Source: JAAYQU01 sp037441445 (lineage in GTDB: Bacteria > Bacteroidota > Bacteroidia > Bacteroidales > Salinivirgaceae). Taken from it: a stretch of DNA of 61,509 bases. The notes under the pieces are model-generated. The model worked only from the letters and a program-made list of their open reading frames with translations, searched no databases and was not told the DNA's origin. The position numbers and the translations under genes are program-made. Shown here in pieces: positions 44,032 to 52,807 of the stretch. The DNA lies in contig JBBISE010000011.1 in the NCBI GenBank assembly GCA_037441445.1, forward strand, positions 1-61,509. Direction: 5' to 3'. The first letter of the stretch is position 1. Each line of letters opens with the position of its first letter.

Positions 44032-44640
44032 ATGGCAAAATTCATTGGCCCAAAAACAAAAATTGCCCGTCGTTTTGGCGATCCCATTTATGGAGCAGAC
44101 AAATACTACGAGCGCAAGAACTATCCCCCGGGAATGCACGGAGCAAACCGTAAACGCAAAAAGCAGTCGGAATATGGTGTGCAGCTCAACGAAAAGCAAA
44201 AAGCCAAATATACCTATGGTGTACTAGAAAAGCAATTTGCAAATTACTTCAAGAAAGCCCAAAGTAGTAAGGGTGTTACGGGTATTATCCTGTTACAATT
44301 ACTCGAGGCAAGACTTGACAACGTAGTTTATCGCATGGGGATTGCCCCAACACGTGCAGCTGCCCGTCAACTTGTTGGACACCGTCATATCACCATCAAT
44401 GGCCAAGTGGTTAATATCCCTTCCTGCCAGGTAAAACCCGGTGATATTATTGGTGTACGTGAGCGCTCAAAATCTCTTGAAGTTATTACAGAGAATACAG
44501 AGCGTAGCAAGGTTAGCAAATACTCATGGATTGAGTGGGACAACGCTACAAAGACAGGTAAATTCCTGAATGTTCCCCAACGCGGGGATATTCCTGAGAA
44601 CATAAAAGAGCAATTAATTGTTGAGTTGTATTCTAAGTAA
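44032..44640 (+). CDS. rpsD: 30S ribosomal protein uS4, zinc-independent form
   Basis: A 202-residue S4, an assembly initiator that binds 16S rRNA and helps fidelity. The N-terminal region lacks the four-cysteine zinc motif of the C-plus form (no Cys in the first 100 residues). The S4 RNA-binding domain starts near residue 90 (RLDNVVYRMGIAPTRAAARQLVGH). The usual alpha-operon order is kept. Confidence 0.97.
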   Translation: MAKFIGPKTKIARRFGDPIYGADKYYERKNYPPGMHGANRKRKKQSEYGVQLNEKQKAKYTYGVLEKQFANYFKKAQSSKGVTGIILLQLLEARLDNVVYRMGIAPTRAAARQLVGHRHITINGQVVNIPSCQVKPGDIIGVRERSKSLEVITENTERSKVSKYSWIEWDNATKTGKFLNVPQRGDIPENIKEQLIVELYSK

Positions 44641-44651
44641 AAAACAGGTAT

Positions 44652-45644
44652 ATGGCGATTCTAGCTTTCCAAAGACCTGATAAGGTTATTATGCTTGAGG
44701 CCGATAATTTTGTCGGCAAGTTTGAATTCCGTCCGTTGGAGCCCGGATATGGTGTAACCATAGGAAATGCTCTCCGCCGAATATTGCTCTCATCGCTCGA
44801 AGGCTTTGCCATAACCAGCGTCAAAATCGAGGGTGTTGACCACGAGTTTTCAAGTATCCCCGGAATCATTGAGGATGTGACCGAAATAATCCTAAACCTT
44901 AAACAGGTCAGGTTTAAACAGGTTGTTTCCGAGCACAATGACGAGACTATCAATGTTACCATCTTCGGAAAAGAAAAGTTCCAGGCTGGCGATTTGAACA
45001 AATATCTCTCGAATTTCCAGGTACTGAACCAGGATTTGGTAATCTGTAATATGACCAAAGATGTGAAATTGCAAATGGTCATTTCTATCAACAAAGGTCG
45101 TGGATATATACCTGCTGAAGAAAACCGCCTTCACTCAAGTGAGATAGGGGTTATAGCTATTGATTCAATCTATACACCCGTTGTTAACGTGAAGTATGAA
45201 GTCGAAAACTACAGGGTTGAACAAAAAACCGACTACGAAAAACTTATTTTCGAAATTAAAACAAATGGTTCTATTCACCCGAAGGACGCGCTGAAAGAAG
45301 CGGCAAAAATACTAATTCACCACTTTGCTCTGTTTTCGGACGAGAAAATATCTCTCGAATCGAGCGAAAGTTACGGGGTTGAAGAGTTTGATGAAGAAGT
45401 GCTTCATATGAGGCAATTACTCAAGACACGCCTCTCAGACATGGATCTGTCAGTTCGTGCTTTGAATTGCTTGAAAGCTGCTGACGTTGAGACTCTTGGA
45501 GACTTGGTAACATACAACAGAAATGACTTATTAAAATTCCGAAACTTCGGTAAGAAATCGCTTACAGAGCTTGATGAATTTTTGTCATCACTCAGGCTTT
45601 CGTTCGGAATGGACATAAGTAAGTATAAACTTGACAAGGAATAA
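44652..45644 (+). CDS. rpoA: RNA polymerase alpha subunit
   Basis: A 330-residue alpha subunit. The N-terminal dimerisation domain (PLEPGYGVTIGNALRRILLSS at about 28-48) and the C-terminal DNA/activator-binding domain (LSVRALNCLKAADVETLGDLV at about 270-290) are both present with the linker between them, so it can accept activator contacts. Confidence 0.98.
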   Translation: MAILAFQRPDKVIMLEADNFVGKFEFRPLEPGYGVTIGNALRRILLSSLEGFAITSVKIEGVDHEFSSIPGIIEDVTEIILNLKQVRFKQVVSEHNDETINVTIFGKEKFQAGDLNKYLSNFQVLNQDLVICNMTKDVKLQMVISINKGRGYIPAEENRLHSSEIGVIAIDSIYTPVVNVKYEVENYRVEQKTDYEKLIFEIKTNGSIHPKDALKEAAKILIHHFALFSDEKISLESSESYGVEEFDEEVLHMRQLLKTRLSDMDLSVRALNCLKAADVETLGDLVTYNRNDLLKFRNFGKKSLTELDEFLSSLRLSFGMDISKYKLDKE

Positions 45645-45649
45645 CAGCA

Positions 45650-46153
45650 ATGAGACACAATAAAGGATTTAATCATTTAGGACGTACCAGCTCGCATCGT
45701 GGTGCCATGTTATCGAATATGGCCTCGTCACTTATCTTACACAAGAGAATTGTGACCACAATAGCAAAAGCCAAAGCGTTGCGCTCCTACGTTGAGCCTT
45801 TGATTACAAAATCAAAAGTTGACTCAACCCACTCGCGTCGTATTGTATTCAGTTACCTGCAAAACAAAGACAGTGTAACCGAACTTTTCAGAGAAATTGC
45901 AACTAAAATTGGTAACCGTCCAGGAGGATACACTCGTATTCTTAAGACAGGAAACCGTCCCGGTGACAACGCCGAAATGGCCATCATCGAATTGGTTGAT
46001 TTCTTTGAGCACGATGTAATAAAAGAAAATGCAGCCAAAAAGAAAACTACTCGTCGTAGCCGCACAAAAAAGGCAGACACAGTTGAAGCCAAAGCGGATA
46101 CAAAAGAAGTAGCTGCCCCAAAGGCAAAAAAATCAGACGAAGCTACTGAATAA
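45650..46153 (+). CDS. rplQ: 50S ribosomal protein bL17 with extended basic tail
   Basis: A 167-residue L17. The first 120 residues are standard (MRHNKGFNHLGRTSSHRGAM, then LFREIATKIGNRPGGYTRI). The last 45 residues are a Lys/Ala/Glu-rich extension not found in E. coli (127 residues) and probably disordered. It is the last gene of the block. Confidence 0.96.
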   Translation: MRHNKGFNHLGRTSSHRGAMLSNMASSLILHKRIVTTIAKAKALRSYVEPLITKSKVDSTHSRRIVFSYLQNKDSVTELFREIATKIGNRPGGYTRILKTGNRPGDNAEMAIIELVDFFEHDVIKENAAKKKTTRRSRTKKADTVEAKADTKEVAAPKAKKSDEATE

Positions 46154-46195
46154 GACTATGGTAGGGATAAAACCCACTATGCCATAAAAGCAAAA

Positions 46196-46330
46196 GAGGA
46201 TGTCTAAAAAGTCCCCGATTTGTCATTGCGAACGCAGTGAAGCAATCTAATGAGCCTGATAATAAGTTGATTGCTTTGTCGTTCCTCCTCGCAATGACGT
46301 CGATTTATGACTTTTTGGACAGCCCCTTTT
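46196..46330 (+). terminator. Terminator of the ribosomal block with a nested REP-like palindrome in its loop
   Basis: The outer arms (46196-46213 and 46309-46326, each 18 bases) pair with three mismatches or wobbles; the right arm runs into a T-rich stretch. The loop holds a second imperfect inverted repeat (46222-46247 and 46269-46298) with the core TCATTGCGA ... GAAGCAATC, the widespread REP-like sequence seen in many bacterial genomes. The whole is about 130 bp and non-coding. Confidence 0.75.
46222..46298. repeat. REP-like 'GTCATTGCGA...GAAGCAATC' palindromic repeat
   Basis: The left arm starts GTCATTGCGAACGCAGTGAA and the right arm is its imperfect inverse, ending TCGCAATGAC. Only one copy was found in this window. 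The motif is known from dispersed intergenic repeats in many phyla. No transposase or flanking target-site duplication was recognised. Confidence 0.75.
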
Positions 46331-46365
46331 TATTTGTATATTGGGAAAATTAAATCTATAACTAT

Positions 46366-47655
46366 ATGGGAATAATATCGAATATTTATGCTCGACAAAT
46401 TCTGGATTCCAGAGGCAATCCAACTGTCGAGGTTGAAGTGTTGACAGAGCAGGGAGTCATTGGCAGGGCAGCCGTTCCAAGCGGTGCATCTACCGGCGCA
46501 TTTGAAGCTCACGAGATGCGTGATGGTGACAAATCCTTTTATGGTGGCAAAGGAGTTTTAAAGGCCATTAATAACATTAATACCGTTATTAACGAACAGC
46601 TTAAGGGTGCCTATGTTTTTGAACAAAACCTTATAGATAAGGTAATGATCGAACTCGATGGTACGGAGAACAAAAGCAGGCTTGGTGCCAATGCAATTTT
46701 GGGCGTTTCTCTCGCCGTAGCTAAAGCTGCCGCAATCAGTTGTGGTCAGGATTTATACAGGTATATTGGGGGAGTTAGTGCCAATACTTTACCTATACCG
46801 ATGATGAATATTTTAAATGGTGGTAGTCATGCTGATAATAAAATTGATATTCAGGAATTTATGATTATGCCTGTACGAGCCCCTTCCTTCTCAGACGCTT
46901 TGCGAATGGGAAGTGAAGTTTTTCACAGTCTAAAAAAAGTACTTTCAGAGCAAAACCATTCAACCAACGTTGGAGATGAAGGTGGTTTTGCCCCTAACCT
47001 GAGTTCTAATGAGGAAGCCGTTGAAGTTATCCTCAAAGCCATTGAGAAAGCAGGTTATCGTCCTGGAGACGATATTTTCCTGGCTCTGGATGCTGCTGCT
47101 ACTGAATTCTATGATAAAGGAAAGAAAAAATACGTTTTTGAATCAACGGGTAAAGAATACACCACTCACCAAATGGTAGATTATTGGAAATCCTTTGTCT
47201 CAAAGTACCCAATTTTGTCTATTGAAGATGGATTTGATGAAGAAGATTGGGATGGATGGGCAATGTTAACCAATGAAATTGGTCATAAAGTGCAAATTGT
47301 AGGCGACGATTTGTTTGTTACCAATGTTAATCGTCTTCAAAGAGGTATCCGCGAGAAATCGGCCAACAGCATTCTGATTAAAGTAAACCAAATAGGTTCA
47401 CTTACCGAGACAATCGATGCAGTAAATATGGCCAATCGAAACAACATGACTAGCATTATTAGTCATCGTAGTGGAGAGACCGAGGATACCTTTATTGCTG
47501 ATCTGGCCGTTGCGCTTAACACTGGTTTGATAAAAACGGGTTCAGCTTCACGTACCGACAGGATTGCCAAGTATAACCAATTGATTCGGATTGAGGAGTC
47601 ATTGGGGACCTCAGCCCGATTCCTTGGTAAGGATTTTAAGTTTTGCAAAAAATAG
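46366..47655 (+). CDS. eno: Enolase
   Basis: A 429-residue glycolytic enzyme (2-phosphoglycerate to PEP). The substrate and Mg loops are intact: SGASTGAFEAHEMRDGD near 40, NVGDEGGFAP near 205, SIEDGFDEEDW near 287, GDDLFVTN near 316, the catalytic LysVNQIG near 342 and the signature SHRSGETED near 369. It comes after the REP-like terminator and may be transcribed separately from the ribosomal genes. Confidence 0.98.
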   Translation: MGIISNIYARQILDSRGNPTVEVEVLTEQGVIGRAAVPSGASTGAFEAHEMRDGDKSFYGGKGVLKAINNINTVINEQLKGAYVFEQNLIDKVMIELDGTENKSRLGANAILGVSLAVAKAAAISCGQDLYRYIGGVSANTLPIPMMNILNGGSHADNKIDIQEFMIMPVRAPSFSDALRMGSEVFHSLKKVLSEQNHSTNVGDEGGFAPNLSSNEEAVEVILKAIEKAGYRPGDDIFLALDAAATEFYDKGKKKYVFESTGKEYTTHQMVDYWKSFVSKYPILSIEDGFDEEDWDGWAMLTNEIGHKVQIVGDDLFVTNVNRLQRGIREKSANSILIKVNQIGSLTETIDAVNMANRNNMTSIISHRSGETEDTFIADLAVALNTGLIKTGSASRTDRIAKYNQLIRIEESLGTSARFLGKDFKFCKK

Positions 47656-47661
47656 AAAATA

Positions 47662-49443
47662 ATGGCTTATAATTCATTGTCCGGTTTTGTTGAAAGTTTG
47701 AGACGCACAGGCGAGCTTATAGAGGTTGAAGATCAAGTCGATGTTGAGTTGGAGGTTACCGAAATTATTGATCGTATTTCAAAATCCAAGGAACACAATA
47801 AAGCCCTATTGTTTAAGAATACTGAATCGGGTTTTCCTGTCTTAATCAATGCCTTTGGTTCTGAGAAACGGATGTCAATGGCGCTTGGCGTCGATAGCCT
47901 GCATACTTTAAGCAAGAAAGTAAACTATTTAGTTACCGATCTGCTTGTAAAGCCCGAAGGTTTTCAACAAAAACTGGCCATGATTCCAAAACTAGCCCGT
48001 ATTGGAAAATGGTTGCCTAAGAAGGCCTCCGGAAAAGGGGCATGCCAACATGAGATGCTTGATGTGGTTGATTTGCAGTCGCTTCCGGTTTTAAGGTGTT
48101 GGCCCCACGACGGAGGCCCTTTTATCACACTTCCTTGTGTGCATACGATACATCCTTTGTCGGGAATAAACAACCTTGGGATGTACCGTATGCAATTATT
48201 TGATCGTTCGACGGTAGGTATGCACTGGCACAAACACAAAACAGGGGCAATGCACTTTAGTGAGTATAAGAAACTTGGTATAAAAATGCCGGTATCTGTT
48301 ACTCTTGGCGGAGATCCTGTGTACACATTTGCTGCCACTGCACCCCTACCCGAGAATATTGACGAATATCTTTTGGCTGGTTTTCTGCGGGATAAACCGG
48401 TTAGACTGGTAAAGTGCCTGACCAATGACTTGTGGGTACCAGATGATGTTGATTTTGTTATTGAAGGCTATATTGATCCAAAAGAAGATCTTTGCATAGA
48501 AGGGCCTTTTGGTGATCACACCGGATTTTATTCCCTGGCCGATTTGTATCCCCGTATGCACGTAACAGCTATTACTCATAGGAAAAATGCCATATACCCA
48601 GCCACCATTGTGGGAATCCCACCTATGGAAGATGCTTATATGGCAGAGGCTACCGAAAAAATATTTTCTCCATTGATAAAACTAACCCTTGCTCCTGAAT
48701 TGGTTGATATGCATATGCCCATTTGGGGAGTGGCACATAACCTTGTATTGGTTTCTATTAAAAAACAATACGAGGGGCAGGCATTTAAAGTTGCCCAGGC
48801 ATTTTGGGGAGCTGGCCAAATGATGTTCAATAAGGTTTTAATTGTACTCGATGATTCCATTAACCTGCGCAATTACACTGAAGTTGTAAAAAGTTTACTT
48901 GCGAATTGCCATTCATCCCAACAGGTTCTGTTTTCCAAGGGACCATTAGATGTTCTTGACCATTCTGCCGATATCCTGGGGTTTGGTAGTAAAATATGTA
49001 TCGATGCTACTACTATTCCCGATTCCAAAACCAAGGAGCAGGTAAAAAATCAAACATCGTTTTATTACAAAAAAGCAGGACGGTTAAATATAGAAGAGTT
49101 TTTACCGGATGACAAAGACATGGGTTTTAGAATTTGTTTTGTAATAGAACCCGAAACTGAAAAACTTTCAGTTGAACTTAAAATCTGGTACATTCTCAAC
49201 AATATAGATCCACACAGAGATATTATTATTCATGAGACAGGCAATGTATTTGTTTTGGTTGTTGATGGCCGCAAGAAAAAGCACATGCGCAAATGGCCCA
49301 ATGTAATTGTCATGGACAAGGCGACAATTAACAAAGTTGATCACCGATGGAACAGGTTGTTGCCGATACCGTTTATTCCATCTCCATCCTTGGCTGTAGA
49401 AAAAATTATTTGGAATGATGGTGCCGAATGCACCGATGATTAG
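47662..49443 (+). CDS. UbiD-family decarboxylase, menaquinone type
   Basis: A 593-residue prenyl-FMN-dependent decarboxylase. The family signature EGPFGDHTGFYS (about 280-291) carries a conserved catalytic Glu, and the central segment WPHDGGPFITLP is typical. The length (about 600) matches the 'menaquinone biosynthesis decarboxylase' branch and not E. coli UbiD (497). Together with MqnA at 9846 this points to the futalosine pathway, where it would decarboxylate 1,4-dihydroxy-6-naphthoate or its prenylated form. It starts 6 bp after eno, so they are co-transcribed. Confidence 0.85.
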   Translation: MAYNSLSGFVESLRRTGELIEVEDQVDVELEVTEIIDRISKSKEHNKALLFKNTESGFPVLINAFGSEKRMSMALGVDSLHTLSKKVNYLVTDLLVKPEGFQQKLAMIPKLARIGKWLPKKASGKGACQHEMLDVVDLQSLPVLRCWPHDGGPFITLPCVHTIHPLSGINNLGMYRMQLFDRSTVGMHWHKHKTGAMHFSEYKKLGIKMPVSVTLGGDPVYTFAATAPLPENIDEYLLAGFLRDKPVRLVKCLTNDLWVPDDVDFVIEGYIDPKEDLCIEGPFGDHTGFYSLADLYPRMHVTAITHRKNAIYPATIVGIPPMEDAYMAEATEKIFSPLIKLTLAPELVDMHMPIWGVAHNLVLVSIKKQYEGQAFKVAQAFWGAGQMMFNKVLIVLDDSINLRNYTEVVKSLLANCHSSQQVLFSKGPLDVLDHSADILGFGSKICIDATTIPDSKTKEQVKNQTSFYYKKAGRLNIEEFLPDDKDMGFRICFVIEPETEKLSVELKIWYILNNIDPHRDIIIHETGNVFVLVVDGRKKKHMRKWPNVIVMDKATINKVDHRWNRLLPIPFIPSPSLAVEKIIWNDGAECTDD

Positions 49444-49550
49444 AACAAACAACAGTTACAAAAGAAAAATAACTCAGAAAAAGAACCACTTGAAAAACAA
49501 TTTTGTAAATTCACAAGTTCAAACCCTTTTTACCTGAACTAAAACAAGGG

Positions 49551-52500
49551 ATGCGACCAGTAGTTCTCATTCTGCTCCTTGTACCTCAAATTTGTTTATC
49601 CAAAAATTATGAAATTTTTGGTGTCGATGAGGGATTGACACAAAGTGTGGTTAACAGCCTTCTGGTTGACAGAAATGGTTTGGTGTGGATTGGAACACAA
49701 AACGGATTGAACTGCTACGACGGATACACATTCCGACATTATCGCCATAAACATGATGACACCACATTTCTAACCGATGGATTTGTTAGTGCCCTGGCCG
49801 AGGATACTTCTGGCAGGATTTGGGTGGGAACCCGACAAGGAATCAATGTCATTGATCCCGAAACCGGAATAATTAACCATTACACAACTGATAAGGGCGA
49901 ATTTAGACTACCTGAGAACTGGGTTCGACGGCTGACTATTGATAAAAGGAATAACTTGTGGGTTCTGACAAGAAAATATTTACTGTCATACAATATCAAT
50001 AACGGTGTCAGTAGTACATACGAATGGGCTTGCTCTGGCGCAAATCAAAAACTCTCTTTAGTACGGATTTCTGATACGGGAAGGGTTTATTTTGCTTGTG
50101 GCAATACTATTTTTACTATTCAAGAGAATAAATTGCAGCCATTTGTTTACGAGGAGTTTACTGAAGGAATAAACGATTTGGAAATCAATGATCAAGGGCA
50201 CTTGATTGTGTTCTCGGGCAAGAAATCTGCAATACTGTCCCCTGACTTGAGACTAGAGGAAATAATTGACCAAAATAAAGCAATATATTTTGTACATTTC
50301 CATGGTGAACAATTCTATGCATTTAATGATACAGGGATATATACATCAAACAATGGGGAATTTGAACCTGTTGCACCCATAAATACCCAGTTACAAAAAG
50401 TTTTTAAATTGGGGATAAGAAGCTTTGCTGTTGACCGAAATAAGATAGCATGGGTTGGCACCGACGGAATGGGATTGGTGAAACTCAACCTGCGCTCCAC
50501 GAAAATAACGACAATTTCACCTTCTGAGCATCTTCCGGGTTCCATTTTTGATGATCAAACCATGTCTGTGTTAAGCGTTAATGATATGCTTATTTCCAGT
50601 GGATACACATACGGACTTTTTATCTACAATAGAAAAAACGGTGAATGCAAACACATTGATATTGAGAAAGAGACAGTGGGACGAAAATCAAACAGGGTGT
50701 ACCACCTTAGTCAAATTGATCAATTCATTTGGGTGTTTACTTCCAAAGGATTGGTTTTTCTTGATTCTACCTTTCGGGTAATTAACGCATTGGAGCATTA
50801 TCCGTTCTTGAACGAGTTTGTAAATGAAAGGGAACAGGCCACCTATGCCACACTTAAAATAAACAATATTGGTTACTTTGCAACCGACCGTGGATTGTAT
50901 GCCATTGATTTTGCTAAAAAAAACAACTATCTGGATAAAAATGTTGACAGCATTTTAAAAACCAGCCAACGTTATATTTTTGATGTAGTCGGTAATGATT
51001 CAATTCTTTTTTTGGCAACAGTTTCAGGCTTGATTCGCTACAATTTGCATACAAACGAGTTGAACAATCTCAGTTTGGTAAAAGATCAGCGTCAGGGAAT
51101 AAATAACAATACCATATACAGATTGTTTTTAACAGACAATTCAGAACTTTGGGTGGGAACTACCTGTGGTTTGTTCCTGTTTCGGAATCCTTTTGATAAC
51201 GGGCCAACACCGCACAGATTAATGGAAATGACCGAAAGGGTTATTTTCAGTATCGAAACGGATACAAAGAAAAATCTTTGGATTGGGACTGATTTTGGTT
51301 TGTATCGGCTTTCGACAATTAATAATGAAATTCAAAAGTTTGGGAAGGAAGATGGGCTGAAAAGCATGGAGTTTAACCTGGCAGGGAGTACAATAGAGAA
51401 CAGCGGAACCCTTGCTTTTGGGACACAGGGCGGGGTCTCTTTTTTTAATCCCGAAAGAATTGTGTTAAACCAGTTTAATCCGGCTTTGTTGTTGTCGGGC
51501 ATTACCATAACCGGAAGCAGAGGAATTCGCCAGTTTTCCCAGACAAGCCTTGATTTTTTAACCATCTATCCTGACGAATACATGGTAAAGATTGCTTTCT
51601 CATCTGTTGATTTGACATTTCCAAACAAAAACAAATATCGATACAAGTTGGGTTCTGGTGAATGGATAGATATTGGAAGCCAGAATTTTGTGTCGTTTAT
51701 AAACCTCCAACCAGGTGAGTATGACCTTTATATCAACGGAACCAATGCCGACCAGGTTTGGAGTACAAATGTTCTAAAGATTAAATTCAAAGTCTTATCC
51801 CCTTGGTATAGGACAATGTACGCCTACATTCTATACGCCGGGTTATTCTTGCTGTTTATCTGGCGAATTTTTGAGGCAAGACTGAGAAAATTGCGTCGAA
51901 TGAACCAAATTTTAAAAGAGAAAGAAAGCGTTGCCAAAGAGGTTGCCCGTCAGAAAGATGTCCTTGCCGTATTAAACCGTAATATGACAGACAGCATTCG
52001 TTATGCTCACCGGATTCAACGAGCTCTGTTCCCAGACGAGCTCAGGGTTCGCTCCCTTTTTCCTGAATCGTTTGTCATGTACCGACCCAAAGACATTGTT
52101 AGTGGCGATTTTTACTGGGTACATGACTTTGGCGACAATCGTTTCTGCATTGCAGCTGTTGATTGCACTGGACACGGGGTGCCCGGGGCGTTGATGTCGG
52201 TAATTGGTGTAAAATTACTTCAAGAAATTATTGTGCAAAATGATATTGACCGACCTGGAGATATTCTCCAGCAATTGGATTTCAAAGTGTGCACCTTATT
52301 CAAAAATCACCATGAAGAATATTTTTTGGCCGAAGGCATGGATTTGTCATTATGCATTTTCGATAAAAATGTAAGGACGCTGCAGTATGCGGGTGCAATT
52401 AACTCCATTTATCATGTTCACGGTGGAAACTTGAAAGAGATAAAGGCCGATCGTATGCCCGTTGGTATTTCAGATGTTCCTAACGGTTTTAATTACACCA

Positions 52501-52742
52501 ACCACGATATTTCTTACCAAAGTGGAGATGTCTTTTACTTGTTTACCGATGGTTATATCGACCAGTTTGGAGGCCAGAACGAGCAGAAATTTAAGCACAG
52601 TCGTTTCAAGGAATTTTTAGCCAGCTTTAAATCTGACAATATGGACATGCAGCAAGCTATGTTGGAAAACAATTTTGATCGTTGGCGGGGAAAGAGCGAG
52701 CAAGTTGATGATGTGTTGGTCATTGGAATCCGAATGGGTTAG
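49551..52742 (+). CDS. Propeller-Y_Y_Y sensor with SpoIIE/PP2C phosphatase output
   Basis: A 1,063-residue one-protein signalling receptor. The signal peptide (1-17) precedes two-component-regulator propeller repeats (VWIGT, IWVGT, AWVGT, LWVGT, LWIGT motifs, about 25-640) and a Y_Y_Y domain (about 680-745). One membrane helix lies at about 755-775, then a coiled coil, and a SpoIIE-type PP2C domain (about 820-1063) with SGDFYW and DCTGHGVPGA near 871. The output should be dephosphorylation of a cytoplasmic protein in response to a periplasmic ligand. It resembles the cyclase sensor at 21028 except for the effector domain. Monocistronic; the phosphorylated partner is not next door. Confidence 0.88.
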   Translation: MRPVVLILLLVPQICLSKNYEIFGVDEGLTQSVVNSLLVDRNGLVWIGTQNGLNCYDGYTFRHYRHKHDDTTFLTDGFVSALAEDTSGRIWVGTRQGINVIDPETGIINHYTTDKGEFRLPENWVRRLTIDKRNNLWVLTRKYLLSYNINNGVSSTYEWACSGANQKLSLVRISDTGRVYFACGNTIFTIQENKLQPFVYEEFTEGINDLEINDQGHLIVFSGKKSAILSPDLRLEEIIDQNKAIYFVHFHGEQFYAFNDTGIYTSNNGEFEPVAPINTQLQKVFKLGIRSFAVDRNKIAWVGTDGMGLVKLNLRSTKITTISPSEHLPGSIFDDQTMSVLSVNDMLISSGYTYGLFIYNRKNGECKHIDIEKETVGRKSNRVYHLSQIDQFIWVFTSKGLVFLDSTFRVINALEHYPFLNEFVNEREQATYATLKINNIGYFATDRGLYAIDFAKKNNYLDKNVDSILKTSQRYIFDVVGNDSILFLATVSGLIRYNLHTNELNNLSLVKDQRQGINNNTIYRLFLTDNSELWVGTTCGLFLFRNPFDNGPTPHRLMEMTERVIFSIETDTKKNLWIGTDFGLYRLSTINNEIQKFGKEDGLKSMEFNLAGSTIENSGTLAFGTQGGVSFFNPERIVLNQFNPALLLSGITITGSRGIRQFSQTSLDFLTIYPDEYMVKIAFSSVDLTFPNKNKYRYKLGSGEWIDIGSQNFVSFINLQPGEYDLYINGTNADQVWSTNVLKIKFKVLSPWYRTMYAYILYAGLFLLFIWRIFEARLRKLRRMNQILKEKESVAKEVARQKDVLAVLNRNMTDSIRYAHRIQRALFPDELRVRSLFPESFVMYRPKDIVSGDFYWVHDFGDNRFCIAAVDCTGHGVPGALMSVIGVKLLQEIIVQNDIDRPGDILQQLDFKVCTLFKNHHEEYFLAEGMDLSLCIFDKNVRTLQYAGAINSIYHVHGGNLKEIKADRMPVGISDVPNGFNYTNHDISYQSGDVFYLFTDGYIDQFGGQNEQKFKHSRFKEFLASFKSDNMDMQQAMLENNFDRWRGKSEQVDDVLVIGIRMG

Positions 52743-52755
52743 TTTTTGCCAATGA

Positions 52756-52791
52756 AAAAGCGAGGCTTTTCCATTGAAAAACCTCGCTTTT
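52756..52791. terminator. Strong bidirectional terminator
   Basis: AAAAGCGAGG (52756-52765) pairs perfectly with CCTCGCTTTT (52782-52791); the 16-nt loop can itself pair (TTTT with AAAA). It lies between the convergent phosphatase-sensor gene and the oadB-like gene. Confidence 0.88.
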
Positions 52792-52807
52792 AGTCAGATT
52801 CTACATT

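Noticed and set aside
46222..46298. CRISPR array or IS end
   Set aside because: There is a single inverted repeat, no direct repeats with regular spacing, and no transposase frame.
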